Assembly (NCBI GenBank): GCA_023150275.1
Contig: JAKLLG010000018.1
Coordinates: 1-43,734 of the forward strand
Origin: Rhodocyclaceae bacterium
GTDB taxonomy: Bacteria > Pseudomonadota > Gammaproteobacteria > Burkholderiales > Rhodocyclaceae
Length of the DNA: 43,734 nucleotides
Reading direction: 5' to 3'
Part shown: in pieces, positions 1 through 8,843 of the stretch
How the letters are laid out: every line of letters begins with the position of its first letter
Position numbering within the stretch: position 1 is the stretch's first letter
Made by a program: the position numbers and the translations under genes
Notes under the pieces: model-generated
Databases searched by the model: none
Seen by the model: only the letters and a program-made list of their open reading frames with translations
Told to the model about the DNA's origin: nothing

Positions 1-482
1 TTGTTGATCGTGTCCGGGTCGATCAGGCCAACGAACTGCGCAAGGAACCCAAGGCCCGGCAGATCATCAAGCGCAGTCGCTGGCTGCTACTGCGCAATCA
101 GGACAATCTCGATGCGGGGCAGGCTGTCCGGCTCGATGAGTTGCTTTCCGCCAACGCGCCGCTGGCGAAGGTCTATCTGCTCAAGACGGCACTGAAGGAG
201 TTGTGGTTCGCGCCAACGATCAGCGAAGGTCGAAAACGCTGGCGGGAATGGTTCCGGCTGGCAATCGATAGCGAACTCGCGCCCGCCATCCAGTTCGCCA
301 AACGACTGCGCAAATACCTTCGCGGCATCCTTGCTTCCGCCATCTTCCCGATGAACACCAGCATCCTCGAAGGGGTGAACAACAAGATCAAGGTGATCAA
401 GCGCACTGCCTACGGATTTCGCGACTCAGCCTATTTCTTTCTGAAGATCAAGGCTGCGTTTCCCGGAAAACCGCGATGAACC
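1..482 (+). mobile_element. Right end of an ISL3-family insertion sequence (partial)
   Basis: The window opens inside an insertion sequence. Its transposase frame runs to 479, and the element seems to end a few bases later, because the minus-strand gene beyond stops resembling its family at about this point. The likely terminal inverted repeat, read inward from the right end, starts GGTTCATCGCGG. The left end lies outside the window, so the repeat pair and target duplication cannot be checked. The family assignment comes from the transposase. Confidence 0.7.
3..479 (+). CDS. ISL3-family transposase, C-terminal part (partial at window edge)
   Basis: The frame is open from the window edge, so only the C-terminal 158 residues are visible. 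Segments typical of ISL3 DDE transposases are present: a helical stretch rich in Arg and Lys near the start, LLRNQDNL, then the end pattern NTSILEGVNNKIKVIKRTAYGFRD, in which the catalytic Glu of the DDE triad normally sits in LEGVNNKIK. The protein would cut and join the ends of its own IS. There is no internal stop in the visible part, so this copy may be intact. An ATG at 141 is internal to the frame and is not a start. The element interrupts the nucleotidyltransferase gene that follows on the other strand. Confidence 0.82.
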   Translation, partial: VDRVRVDQANELRKEPKARQIIKRSRWLLLRNQDNLDAGQAVRLDELLSANAPLAKVYLLKTALKELWFAPTISEGRKRWREWFRLAIDSELAPAIQFAKRLRKYLRGILASAIFPMNTSILEGVNNKIKVIKRTAYGFRDSAYFFLKIKAAFPGKPR

Positions 483-718
483 TTTTTTTCCATCAGGCTC
501 CGTACCGCATCGTTGTGCGGTCCGACGAATGCCTGGCGGAGCTTGCCCGACGGCTCAGTGTATTGGTAATACCAATACTTGTACCCCTTGACGACCTTGG
601 CCGCAAAGGAGCCTGGTAGATCGGCCAGCGTGCGCCCATGCAAGGAAGCAACCGCAGCCTCCAGCACCTGGGCATAGGCAGTCTGAGCAGCCAGAGTCAG
701 TTCGACATAGCGGGCCAT
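431..718 (-). pseudogene. 5' fragment of a GSU2403-type nucleotidyltransferase-fold gene, cut by the IS
   Basis: The reading frame starts at the ATG ending at 718 and gives MARYVELTLAAQTAYAQ followed by a KGYKYWYYQYTEPSGK segment and a VGPHND segment. I recognise these as the N-terminal region of the GSU2403-like nucleotidyltransferase-fold family, whose members are several hundred residues long. Only about 78 residues are native; from about 482 leftward the frame reads through IS sequence and stops at 431. Such proteins often sit in accessory, toxin-antitoxin-like loci, but the function of this one is unknown. The upstream control region with two palindromes is intact, so the fragment may still be transcribed. 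The family call rests on memory of the motif and should be checked by a protein search. Confidence 0.6.
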
Positions 719-726
719 GGCATCAC

Positions 727-761
727 GGTTATACTAAAAACATTTCTATCTTAGTATAACC
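727..761 (-). promoter_or_regulatory. Operator-like palindrome 1 upstream of the truncated gene
   Basis: A perfect 11-bp inverted repeat (GGTTATACTAA and TTAGTATAACC) is separated by 13 bases. It lies 8 bp upstream of the start codon at 718, in DNA much richer in AT than its surroundings. The arms contain TATACT, which resembles a -10 box, so a bound protein would block transcription. Probably an autoregulatory site. Confidence 0.6.
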
Positions 762-767
762 AAGGAA

Positions 768-800
768 GTTATACTAGAAAAAAATAAATCTTAGTATAAC
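768..800 (-). promoter_or_regulatory. Operator-like palindrome 2 upstream of the truncated gene
   Basis: This is a second copy of the same pattern: GTTATACTA and TAGTATAAC at the ends of a 33-bp unit. The matching core of palindrome 1 (728-760) is also exactly 33 bp, and the two units start 40 bp apart, close to four turns of B-DNA. Two dimers of one regulator could therefore bind on the same face of the helix. Confidence 0.6.
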
Positions 801-900
801 CATATGTGGATGCCGGATGGCCGCGGAGTCCTCAACGTCATCCCAGAGCATGGCATTTCAGGTTTCATTTAGAACCTTCCAATGGCATGACGGGCGGGCA

Positions 901-936
901 AAGAAAACCCGGCGACCCCAAGGCGGGCGTCGCCGG
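901..936 (-). terminator. Intrinsic terminator of rnpB
   Basis: On the minus strand an 8-bp stem (CCGGCGAC and GTCGCCGG, 929-936 and 909-916) with a 12-base loop is followed by GTTTTCTTT. It lies about 10 bases after the 3' end of the RNase P RNA. Confidence 0.8.
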
Positions 937-945
937 CTTTCAGAT

Positions 946-1330
946 AAGGTGAAGCTGGCCGATAAGCCGGGTTCTGTCGTGGGCAACCATTCCTCTAGGC
1001 GACGCGTTGCCGCGCCGCTCAAGCAGCCTACCCGGAAGCAGCGCGAGCCACGCCGTACGCTTCCCTATTTGGCCTTGCTCCGGATGGGGTTTGCCGTGCC
1101 GTCCGTGTTACCACGTCCGCGGTGAGCTCTTACCTCGCCGTTTCACCCTTGCCTGATCCCAGCAAGCTGGGCCATCGGCGGTCTGTTCTCTGTTGCACTT
1201 TCCGTCGCCTTGGGGCTTGCGCCTTATAACGCCCGGTCGTTAACCGGCATCCTGCTCTGCGGAGCCCGGACTTTCCTCCCGGCACGCATGTACGAGACAC
1301 GCGCACCCAGCGGTTGCCTGGCCAGCTTCG
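946..1330 (-). ncRNA. rnpB: RNase P RNA (M1 RNA), bacterial type A
   Basis: The minus strand from 1330 to about 946 has the landmarks of bacterial RNase P RNA. It begins GAAGCTGGCCAGGC and ends with the complementary GGCCAGCTTCACC, forming helix P1. It contains GGAGGAAAGTCCGGGCTCC (P4 and the first conserved region), GAAAGTGCAACAGAGA, GGGTGAAACGGCGAGGTAAGAGCTCACCG, and the distal AGAGGAATGGTTGCC and ACAGAACCCGGCTTA segments. The RNA is the catalytic part of RNase P and trims 5' leaders from pre-tRNAs. A TATAAT box lies 7 bases upstream of the inferred transcript start, and a hairpin terminator follows the 3' end. The open frames that overlap it on both strands are spurious. Confidence 0.95.
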
Positions 1331-1336
1331 AGGCGG

Positions 1337-1342
1337 ATTATA
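1337..1342 (-). promoter_or_regulatory. rnpB -10 box
   Basis: TATAAT on the minus strand, a perfect sigma-70 -10 hexamer, places the start of transcription near 1330, the expected 5' end of the RNA. No good -35 box is visible 17 bp upstream. The TAA inside the box (1338-1340) is also the stop codon of the upstream DUF3025 gene. Confidence 0.75.
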
Positions 1343-2177
1343 CGCGCCCGGGGGCCGCCCGCCGCCCCGGACGGAACTGCCAGGTGTCGTCGTAGTAGGC
1401 GGGATTCCCGTTTTCCTGCGTGACGCCAGGCAAGCCGAGCAGGGGCAGCGGCTGCAGGCTGCGCGGATCGCCATGCCGGCCGGCGGCGAAGTCGGCGGCC
1501 AGTTGGGCGTCAATCTCCGCCAGCTGCTTGGCCAGCGGCTGTTGCAGCCAGCCGGGCGCCACCGGGGTCAGCACGCATTTCGCCGTGAGGCCACGGAACG
1601 GAGCGAGCAGCGCTTCATAGGTGGCATGACCGAAGACGAATACGCGCAGGCCGGCAATCACATCCAGACGACGCTCGACGAACAACGCTTTCCATTGGAA
1701 ACCGGCGAGCAGTTCGAGCAGCGCGGCATCCTCGGCGACGACCACGGCACCGCATTCATCGAAGTGCGTCATCGCGTCGCGCACCGTGCCACGGGGCGCT
1801 GCCAGCTGCGTCAGATTCGCCGTGTGCCTCGCGGAAAAATCAAGCGCCGCTGCGTGCCTCGCGGATAGCGCCGCCTTGGCCCGCGGAAAGGTCAGCCAGA
1901 CGAGGCCGTTGAACCAGTCGTGCCAGTTGTCGGGGCGCGTTTCGACTTCACCGCGCGCAGCAATGCGCGCTTCGTAGCCGAGACCATCGTCCTGCGGCGG
2001 GACGAAGCGCAGCACACGGCCGGATGCAGTGCACACCGGCCGGCTTTCGGCCAGCGCCGCGAGCGCCCTGGCATCCGGCACTGCCGGCAGGCGTTCGAGC
2101 AGCGGCGCGAGCGGAAAGAAGAGCGGATTGGCGAACGGGGCGGCAACCACGGAAGCGGAGGAAAGCAACAGGGCCAT
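1338..2177 (-). CDS. DUF3025 domain protein
   Basis: The predicted protein has 279 residues. The body (WHDWFNGLVWLTFPRAKAALSARH near residue 100, then THFDECGAVV) is typical of the DUF3025 family, proteins of unknown function common in beta- and gammaproteobacteria. The first in-frame ATG, at 2177, is used; an in-frame stop lies 30 bases upstream, so no earlier ATG is possible. The N-terminus (MALLLSSASVVAAPF) is hydrophobic but short, and I would not call it a signal peptide with confidence. The gene starts 36 bp after the lipoprotein gene and may be co-transcribed with it and pyrC. Its stop codon lies inside the rnpB -10 box. Confidence 0.8.
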   Translation of the reverse strand: MALLLSSASVVAAPFANPLFFPLAPLLERLPAVPDARALAALAESRPVCTASGRVLRFVPPQDDGLGYEARIAARGEVETRPDNWHDWFNGLVWLTFPRAKAALSARHAAALDFSARHTANLTQLAAPRGTVRDAMTHFDECGAVVVAEDAALLELLAGFQWKALFVERRLDVIAGLRVFVFGHATYEALLAPFRGLTAKCVLTPVAPGWLQQPLAKQLAEIDAQLAADFAAGRHGDPRSLQPLPLLGLPGVTQENGNPAYYDDTWQFRPGRRAAPGRV

Positions 2178-2213
2178 GCGAACAGCGCCCCGGCGCCTGA
2201 TTCGGTTACGCGC

Positions 2214-2642
2214 TTACTTGGCTGGCGGCGTCGCCGGCTGCGCGGCGACGAAGACGAGCTTGCCCTTTTCCTCGCGGAAGACACCGACCAGTTCGCCCTT
2301 GCCTTCCTTGGGCGCTTCGTCGAGCTTCGCGAATTTCTGGCAGGTCTGCGTTTCGACGGCGTAGAGGTGCTTGCCCTGTTCGAGCAGGAAGCTGTTGGGC
2401 GCGGTCATGAAGACTTCGATCTTGAAATTCGGGCTGACCGCGGCAGGCTGCAGCTTGTGGCGGCGCTGGCAGTCGGGCAGGCGGGCGACGACGACTTCGA
2501 GATCCATCTTCTTTTCCCAGAACAGCTTCTGCTCGCGCACCAGCGAGACGGCGTGTTCGGGGCCGTCGATGCGCATGCCGATGCTGTCGTTGATGCAGCC
2601 GCCCAGTATCGGCAGCAGGGCAAGAAGCGCGATCTTCCTCAT
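2214..2642 (-). CDS. Small lipoprotein of unknown function
   Basis: The protein has 142 residues. It begins MRKIALLALLPILGGC, a lipoprotein signal with lipobox LGGC and lipidation at Cys16, so it should be anchored to a membrane facing the periplasm. Three further Cys include one in LPDCQRRH and one in TQTCQKF, which could pair. The C-terminus ends in an Ala/Pro/Thr-rich tail. I do not recognise a domain. The gene follows pyrC by 24 bp and precedes DUF3025, suggesting one transcript, but no functional link to pyrimidine synthesis is evident. Confidence 0.75.
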   Translation of the reverse strand: MRKIALLALLPILGGCINDSIGMRIDGPEHAVSLVREQKLFWEKKMDLEVVVARLPDCQRRHKLQPAAVSPNFKIEVFMTAPNSFLLEQGKHLYAVETQTCQKFAKLDEAPKEGKGELVGVFREEKGKLVFVAAQPATPPAK

Positions 2643-2666
2643 GGCAGGGTCTCGAGTTGGCTTATC

Positions 2667-3701
2667 TCAATCGACGAAGGTCCACGCCAGCGTTTCGCCG
2701 GCGCGCAGCGGCACCAGCGTGTCGCCCGGAATGTAATCGTACGCTGCCGGCAGCGTTTGCGGGCGCTTCTCCAGCGTAACCGTGCCAGTGTTGCGCGGCA
2801 GGCGGTAGAAATCGGCACCGAAGTGGCTGGCGAAGCCTTCCAGCTGGTCAAGCGCGCCGGCCGCCTCGAAGGCCTCGGCATAGAGTTCCAGCGCGGCGTT
2901 CGCCGTGTAGCAGCCGGCGCAGCCACAGGCCGCTTCCTTGGCCAGCCGCGCATGCGGCGCGGAATCGGTGCCGAGGAAATACTTCGGGTCGCCCGAGGTC
3001 GCCGCGCGCACCAGCGCCTCACGATGCAGCTCGCGCTTCAGCACCGGCAGGCAATACCAGTGCGGTCGCACACCGCCCTGGAAGATGGCGTTGCGGTTGT
3101 AGAGCAGATGGTGCGCGGTGATCGTCGCGGCCACATTGGCACCGGCCTCGCCAACGAACTGCGCGGCGTCCTTCGTTGTGATGTGTTCCATTACGACACG
3201 CAGCGCCGGATGGCGCTTGAGCAGCGGCGACAGCACCTGGTCGATGAAGACCGCCTCGCGATCGAAGAGATCGACCGCCGGATCGGTCACCTCGCCATGC
3301 ACCAGCAGCGGCAGGCCGAGCGTCTCCATCTCGGCGAGCGCGGCAGCGCAGCGGGTAAGATCGGTGACGCCGGCATCCGAATTGGTGGTCGCGCCGGCCG
3401 GGTAGAGCTTCACCGCCTTGACGAATCCGGCCTCGACAGCGGCGCGGATTTCGCTCGCCGGCGTGTTGTCGGTGAGGTAGAGCGTCATCAGCGGCTCGAA
3501 CGCCACCCCCTGCGGCAGCGCGGCAATGATGCGCGCGCGGTACGCAGCGGCCTGGGCAACGGTCGTCACCGGCGGTTTCAGGTTGGGCATGACGATGGCG
3601 CGGGCAAACTGGCGCGCGGTATGCGGCAACACGGCACGCAGCGCATCGCCATCGCGCAGGTGCAGGTGCCAGTCGTCGGGGCGGGTGAGCGTGATTTTCA
3701 T
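2667..3701 (-). CDS. pyrC: Dihydroorotase
   Basis: The protein has 344 residues, the usual size of class II (PyrC) dihydroorotases. It closes carbamoyl-aspartate to dihydroorotate in pyrimidine synthesis, in the cytoplasm. The N-terminal [10 protein letters not shown] carries the HxH zinc ligands; PNLKPPVTT follows; LLVHGE and VMEHITT carry further metal-binding His residues; the lysine that becomes carboxylated is probably that of [27 protein letters not shown] holds the catalytic Asp. The ATG at 3701 gives the expected N-terminus [18 protein letters not shown]. The gene is separated from rsmI by about 50 bp and may head the lipoprotein/DUF3025 transcript. Confidence 0.96.
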   Translation of the reverse strand: MKITLTRPDDWHLHLRDGDALRAVLPHTARQFARAIVMPNLKPPVTTVAQAAAYRARIIAALPQGVAFEPLMTLYLTDNTPASEIRAAVEAGFVKAVKLYPAGATTNSDAGVTDLTRCAAALAEMETLGLPLLVHGEVTDPAVDLFDREAVFIDQVLSPLLKRHPALRVVMEHITTKDAAQFVGEAGANVAATITAHHLLYNRNAIFQGGVRPHWYCLPVLKRELHREALVRAATSGDPKYFLGTDSAPHARLAKEAACGCAGCYTANAALELYAEAFEAAGALDQLEGFASHFGADFYRLPRNTGTVTLEKRPQTLPAAYDYIPGDTLVPLRAGETLAWTFVD

Positions 3702-3750
3702 GGTCGGGCGCGAATGGGAAATTCAGATGGAGCAATCCTGCAATTTTAGG

Positions 3751-4599
3751 CTATTTGTCGCCGCGCAAGGCCAGCGCCCGCTCATAGAGCGCGTTCTTCG
3801 GCGCGCCGGTGATCGCATGCGCCAGTTTTGCTGCCTGCTTGACCGGCAAGCCGTCGTCGAGCAATAGCTTGAGGACGCGCCCGGCCTCGGCCTGGTCGCC
3901 ATCCTCCGCCTCGGGCGCATCGACGATCAGCACGAACTCGCCGCGTTGCCGGTTAGGGTCGGTGTCCAGCCAGGCCAGCGCCTCGCCGAGCGGGCAGACG
4001 TGGATGGTCTCGAACAGCTTGGTCAGTTCTCGGGCGATGACAATGCGGCGCACCGGGCCCAGCGTTGCCGCAAGCGCAGCCATCGTTTCAAGGATGCGGT
4101 GCGGCGCCTCGTAGAACACCAGTGCAGCGGGCTGCGGCGCCAGTTCGCGCAGCGTTTCCTCGCGCTGTTTTGCCTTGGCCGGCAGAAAGCCGTGGAACAG
4201 CCAGTGAGGCACCGTCAATCCTGAGGCGGAAAGCGCCGTGACGGCCGCGCACGGGCCCGGTAGCGGCACGATCCTGTAGCCCGCTGCGCGCACGTGGCCA
4301 ACGATGCGGGCACCCGGATCGGAGACCGCCGGCGTACCGGCGTCCGAGATCAACGCTACCGACTCGCCGGCGGCGAGCCGCTCGATCACCTGCCGCGCAG
4401 CGGCTTCCTCGTTGTGCTCGTGCGCCGGCAGCAGACGCGCCGGCGAGCCGATGTGGCGCAGAAGCGGCGCCGAGTGGCGCGTGTCCTCGGCAGCCACCCA
4501 GGGCACGGCGCGCAGCACCTCGGTGGCGCGTGCGCTGAGGTCGCCAAGGTTTCCGAGCGGCGTGGCGACCACATACAATGCAGGAGATTCTTCCGTCAT
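3751..4599 (-). CDS. rsmI: 16S rRNA (cytidine-1402 2'-O)-methyltransferase
   Basis: RsmI methylates the 2'-OH of C1402 in the decoding centre of 16S rRNA, using S-adenosylmethionine; RsmH modifies the base of the same nucleotide. From the chosen ATG the protein has 282 residues and begins MTEESPALYVVATPLGNLGDLSARA, the hallmark start of the tetrapyrrole-methylase-like RsmI family. VALISDAGTPAVSDPGARIV and PGPCAAVTALSASGL are further signature segments. The frame extends to 4635 (MLLLAIAERIAL...), but that extension is not family-like and would run into yraN. The divergent yraN start lies only 19 bp away, so the promoters must overlap the neighbouring coding regions. Confidence 0.95.
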   Translation of the reverse strand: MTEESPALYVVATPLGNLGDLSARATEVLRAVPWVAAEDTRHSAPLLRHIGSPARLLPAHEHNEEAAARQVIERLAAGESVALISDAGTPAVSDPGARIVGHVRAAGYRIVPLPGPCAAVTALSASGLTVPHWLFHGFLPAKAKQREETLRELAPQPAALVFYEAPHRILETMAALAATLGPVRRIVIARELTKLFETIHVCPLGEALAWLDTDPNRQRGEFVLIVDAPEAEDGDQAEAGRVLKLLLDDGLPVKQAAKLAHAITGAPKNALYERALALRGDK

Positions 4600-4618
4600 G
4601 AGAGCGATGCGTTCTGCG

Positions 4619-4982
4619 ATGGCCAACAATAACACGGACGGCGCGCGCGCCGAGGCGCTGGCAGCAACCTACCTTGCGCGGCACGGGCTGCGGGTGATCA
4701 CGCGCAACTTCCGCGTGCGCGGCGGCGAGATCGATCTTGTCTGCCGCGATGGCGCCACGCTGGTCTTCGTCGAAGTCCGGCTGCGCCGCAATGCTGGCTA
4801 CGGCGGCGCGGCAGCGAGCATCACCGCTACGAAGCGGCGGCGCCTCGTGCTCGCCGCGCGGCACTATCTGGCGCGCTCCCCGGAGGCGCCATGTCGTTTC
4901 GACTGCGTCCTGCTGTCGGGACTGGGCGACAGCTTCGCCGCTGGCGGCAACGCGTGCGATAGTGGCATCGAGTGGATTCGCG

Positions 4983-5005
<23 letters not shown>
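4619..5005 (+). CDS. yraN: YraN/UPF0102 family nuclease-fold protein
   Basis: The protein has 128 residues from the ATG at 4619 (MANNNTDGARAEALAATYLARHG). It carries the UPF0102 signature RNFRVRGGEIDLVCRDGATLVFVEVRLR, in which the Glu and Asp of GEIDLV and the Glu of FVEVR match the active-site pattern of the PD-(D/E)xK endonuclease fold. The physiological role is not settled. In-frame ATGs at 4598 and 4607 are possible alternatives. In E. coli the gene lies in rsmI-lpoA-yraN-diaA-dolP; here the order is the same except that lpoA is absent and a HIRAN gene is inserted. The downstream gene overlaps it by 23 bp, indicating coupled translation. Confidence 0.9.
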
Positions 5006-6621
<1,616 letters not shown>

Positions 6622-6623
<2 letters not shown>

Positions 6624-6650
6624 GCGGTGGCGGCCATGAAGCCGCCGCTT
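6622..6650 (+). terminator. Hairpin after dolP, possible weak terminator
   Basis: GGCGGC (6629-6634) can pair with GCCGCC (6641-6646) around a six-base loop, and outer bases can extend the stem with a bulge. No T-run follows, so it may only stabilise the 3' end. Confidence 0.4.
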
Positions 6651-6674
6651 GGGTCAGGGCAAATCCACCGGGAC

Positions 6675-6696
6675 AATCCTCACGATCGAACGGATT
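6675..6696 (+). promoter_or_regulatory. HipB operator O1
   Basis: AATCC, 12 bases, GGATT. The same arms and the same 12-base spacer occur in all three sites upstream of hipB. HipB of E. coli binds TATCC-N8-GGATA repeats, so this is a related but wider-spaced site. Confidence 0.65.
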
Positions 6697-6725
6697 TTAT
6701 CGGCAAACATCTGTCTCACCAATAA

Positions 6726-6747
6726 AATCCGCACGATCAAAAGGATT
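6726..6747 (+). promoter_or_regulatory. HipB operator O2
   Basis: AATCC, 12 bases, GGATT; one further A/T pair extends each arm. It begins 51 bp after O1 and ends just before the -35 box at 6750. Confidence 0.65.
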
Positions 6748-6749
6748 TA

Positions 6750-6778
6750 TTGCCAACCTTTCGATTTCGATGCAGAAT
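6750..6778 (+). promoter_or_regulatory. Likely hipBA promoter
   Basis: TTGCCA (6750-6755), 17-base spacer, CAGAAT (6773-6778). The -10 box overlaps operator O3, and O2 abuts the -35 box, as expected for an autorepressed toxin-antitoxin promoter. Confidence 0.5.
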
Positions 6779-6797
6779 CCTCACAAACATGAGGATT
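6776..6797 (+). promoter_or_regulatory. HipB operator O3
   Basis: AATCC, 12 bases, GGATT, extended by a G/C pair. It begins 50 bp after O2, overlaps the -10 box, and its right arm contains the GAGGA that serves as ribosome-binding site for hipB, so HipB bound here would cover promoter and leader. Confidence 0.65.
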
Positions 6798-6801
6798 CGA
6801 C

Positions 6802-7068
6802 ATGAAGATACCCATCGATACCCCGGCAGCCCTCGGCCAGATCGTCCGCGCGACCCGTAAGGCCCAGAAAATCCGCCAAGACGATGCCGCCGGCAGTATC
6901 GGCGTCAGTGAGAACTTCCTCGGCAAGATCGAGCGCGGTAGCGATGCCGTGCAATGGGGCAAGCTCTTCCAAGTGCTCGAAGGTTTGGGTATCCGGGTCA
7001 TGGTCGATGTACCGGACAGCGTGGCGCCGTACCTCAAGTCGCCGACCGAATCCCAAGGCCGGCCATGA
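6802..7068 (+). CDS. hipB: HipB-type antitoxin (Xre family)
   Basis: The protein has 88 residues with one helix-turn-helix domain, about residues 9-66 (LGQIVRATRKAQKIRQDDAAGSIGVSENFLGKIERG...). HipB neutralises HipA by binding it and represses the operon by bending operator DNA. The ATG at 6802 is preceded by GAGGA nine bases upstream. The stop overlaps the hipA start (ATGA). Three operators with identical spacing precede it. The protein is close in size to E. coli HipB (88 residues) and ends in a short Pro/Ser-rich tail that could occupy the HipA surface or mark it for proteolysis. Confidence 0.9.
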   Translation: MKIPIDTPAALGQIVRATRKAQKIRQDDAAGSIGVSENFLGKIERGSDAVQWGKLFQVLEGLGIRVMVDVPDSVAPYLKSPTESQGRP

Positions 7069-8372
7069 ACGGCCGTTCGTTGCGCGCGCTGATCAATCAG
7101 ACGGAAGTCGGCACGCTGCAGGAGGTCGCCGGCCTGTGGGGTTTCAAATATTCAGAAGCGTGGCTCAACGACGGGCAGCGCTTTGCCTTGAGCCCGCATC
7201 TGCCGCTGACTGCCGAACACACGCTGGATGGCGCCACTCGACGCCCCGTTCAGTGGTATTTCGACAATCTCCTGCCGGAAGAAGGGCAGCGTCGCCTGCT
7301 CGCCAGCGATGCGCGGCTGGAGGCAGCAGACGCCTTTGGTCTGCTCGCTTGGTACGGCGCCGAGTCTGCGGGATCGATCACCTTGCTTTCCCCGGAAGCC
7401 GAGGTGCCGGGCAACCAAGCGCCGCGCCCCTTGCCCGACTTGGCTCTGGAAGAACGCATCCGACGGCTCCCCAAGGTGCCGCTGACCCACGCCGCGATCA
7501 AACGCATGTCGCTGGCCGGCGCGCAGCACAAGCTCGCTGTCGTGCTTGAGGACGGGGCGTTGTTTGAACCCGCTGGTGGCAGTCCGTCCACCCATATTCT
7601 GAAGCCGGACCACCCGGACGACGACTACCGCCATTCAGTGATAAACGAGTGGTTTGTGATGCGCCTGGCCAAACGCCTGGGGCTGGATGTCCCCGAGGTG
7701 CATCGCCGCTACGTTCCTTCGCCCGTGTATCTGATCGACCGCTTTGACCGGGTTCATGGCAAAACGGGCTGGCAACGCCGCCATGTGATCGATGCCTGCC
7801 AACTGCTCGGCCTGGACCGGAGCTTCAAGTACAGCCAGGGCAGCATGGAAAATCTCGCCGCCCTGGCCAAGGCCTGCCGCAGCCCGGCGGTGGCGCGCAC
7901 CCGACTCTTCGGCTGGCTGGTGTTCAACGTCTTGGTCGGCAACAGCGATGCTCACCTGAAAAACCTGAGTTTTCTGGTGTCGCACGAGGGCATACAACTC
8001 TCGTCGTTCTACGACCTGCTGAGCGTCGCCTGCTATGACACGCCAGCCTTCGGCAAGCAGGCCTGGCCGGACCAGACCCAACTTGCCCGGCCAATCCTGG
8101 GCGTTCGTCATTTTTCCGACATCCGCCGCGGATTGCTGCTGGAGGCAGGGGGCCGATTGAATCTGGCCAAAGGCACGGCCGAGCGGGTGCTGGAAAGCCT
8201 GCGCGGACGCATCGTCGCCGAAACCGAAGCGCTCTACGCCGAGGTTGAAGCAGAAAACGCCCGCCTGATCGCGGAGCGCCCTCAACTGGGTATCACCCTG
8301 ACCGGGGAAACGCGCTGCCTGAGGTCGATACTGCACACCGTGGTCAACGAGATGGCGCGACAGCTTGGCTAA
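7065..8372 (+). CDS. hipA: HipA-type serine/threonine kinase toxin
   Basis: The protein has 435 residues, matching E. coli HipA (440). HipA kinases phosphorylate aminoacyl-tRNA synthetases (GltX in E. coli) and arrest growth. The N-terminal HipA_N region covers about residues 1-105. The kinase core shows SLAGAQHKLAVV (149-160; Ser149 corresponds to the autophosphorylated Ser150 of E. coli), THILKP with the ATP-binding Lys180, GNSDAHLKNLSFL with catalytic Asp295, and SSFYDLLSV with metal-binding Asp317. All key residues are present, so the toxin looks active. The gene is convergent with the light-regulated operon, with 36 bp between them. An open frame starting at 6954 is longer only by running through hipB. 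Confidence 0.92.
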   Translation: MNGRSLRALINQTEVGTLQEVAGLWGFKYSEAWLNDGQRFALSPHLPLTAEHTLDGATRRPVQWYFDNLLPEEGQRRLLASDARLEAADAFGLLAWYGAESAGSITLLSPEAEVPGNQAPRPLPDLALEERIRRLPKVPLTHAAIKRMSLAGAQHKLAVVLEDGALFEPAGGSPSTHILKPDHPDDDYRHSVINEWFVMRLAKRLGLDVPEVHRRYVPSPVYLIDRFDRVHGKTGWQRRHVIDACQLLGLDRSFKYSQGSMENLAALAKACRSPAVARTRLFGWLVFNVLVGNSDAHLKNLSFLVSHEGIQLSSFYDLLSVACYDTPAFGKQAWPDQTQLARPILGVRHFSDIRRGLLLEAGGRLNLAKGTAERVLESLRGRIVAETEALYAEVEAENARLIAERPQLGITLTGETRCLRSILHTVVNEMARQLG

Positions 8373-8408
8373 TCGGCATCAACAATCACAGATTACAGAT
8401 TGCCAAAC

Positions 8409-8840
8409 TCACGCAGCAATCGCCCGCCTCAGTCCGCGCATCAGGCAGCCGATCGCCGGCAGCTTCATGTACAGCTCCTCGGCGGCATCCCAGTAGTCGC
8501 GGTGGTAGGTAACGCAACCGCGCTCGTCGAGGCGCAGGTGCGTCACACCGCGCATCACCTGTGTTTCGCCACCGGTAAAGCGCATCCGGTAATACAGCTC
8601 CCAGACCAGCATGGTTCCGTTCGCGGCTTCGATGCGCTCGGTAACGGCAAAGCGCGGCTCGCTCACCTGCCGGTACATGTGATGGAAGATCGCCTGGATG
8701 GCCGCGACGCCGCGTACCTCGTTGAACGGGTCCTTGAAGTACGCGTCATCCGCGTAGAACTCGGGGAAGCGGGAAACGGCTTCCGGCGTCAGCGTCTGGT
8801 AGAAATCGACAAGGCGGTCGAGCGGTGACACGGCATTCAT
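8409..8840 (-). CDS. NTF2-like (SnoaL-type) protein
   Basis: The protein has 143 residues, a single cone-shaped NTF2-like fold: helix LVDFYQTLTPEAVSRFPEFYADDAYFKDPFNEVRG, followed by the strand pattern MLVWELYYRMRF and GVTHLRLDERGCVTYHRDYWDAAEELY. Members act as small binding proteins, isomerases or cyclases on lipophilic substrates. It is the last gene of the ten-gene operon and starts 3 bp after the SDR stop codon. The same NTF2-SDR-DUF3833 grouping occurs beside CFA-type genes in other proteobacteria, so a role in modified fatty-acid metabolism is likely but not proved. Confidence 0.82.
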   Translation of the reverse strand: MNAVSPLDRLVDFYQTLTPEAVSRFPEFYADDAYFKDPFNEVRGVAAIQAIFHHMYRQVSEPRFAVTERIEAANGTMLVWELYYRMRFTGGETQVMRGVTHLRLDERGCVTYHRDYWDAAEELYMKLPAIGCLMRGLRRAIAA

Positions 8841-8843
8841 GAT

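Noticed and set aside
817..1125. Open frames over 817-1125 (plus) and 1130-1513 (minus)
   Set aside because: Both overlap the RNase P RNA, which explains the sequence.
1920..3749. Long plus-strand open frame (609 codons) opposite pyrC and the lipoprotein
   Set aside because: It spans several real minus-strand genes and its intergenic gaps, is very rich in Arg, Gly and Gln, and matches nothing. GC-rich codon use leaves antisense frames open.
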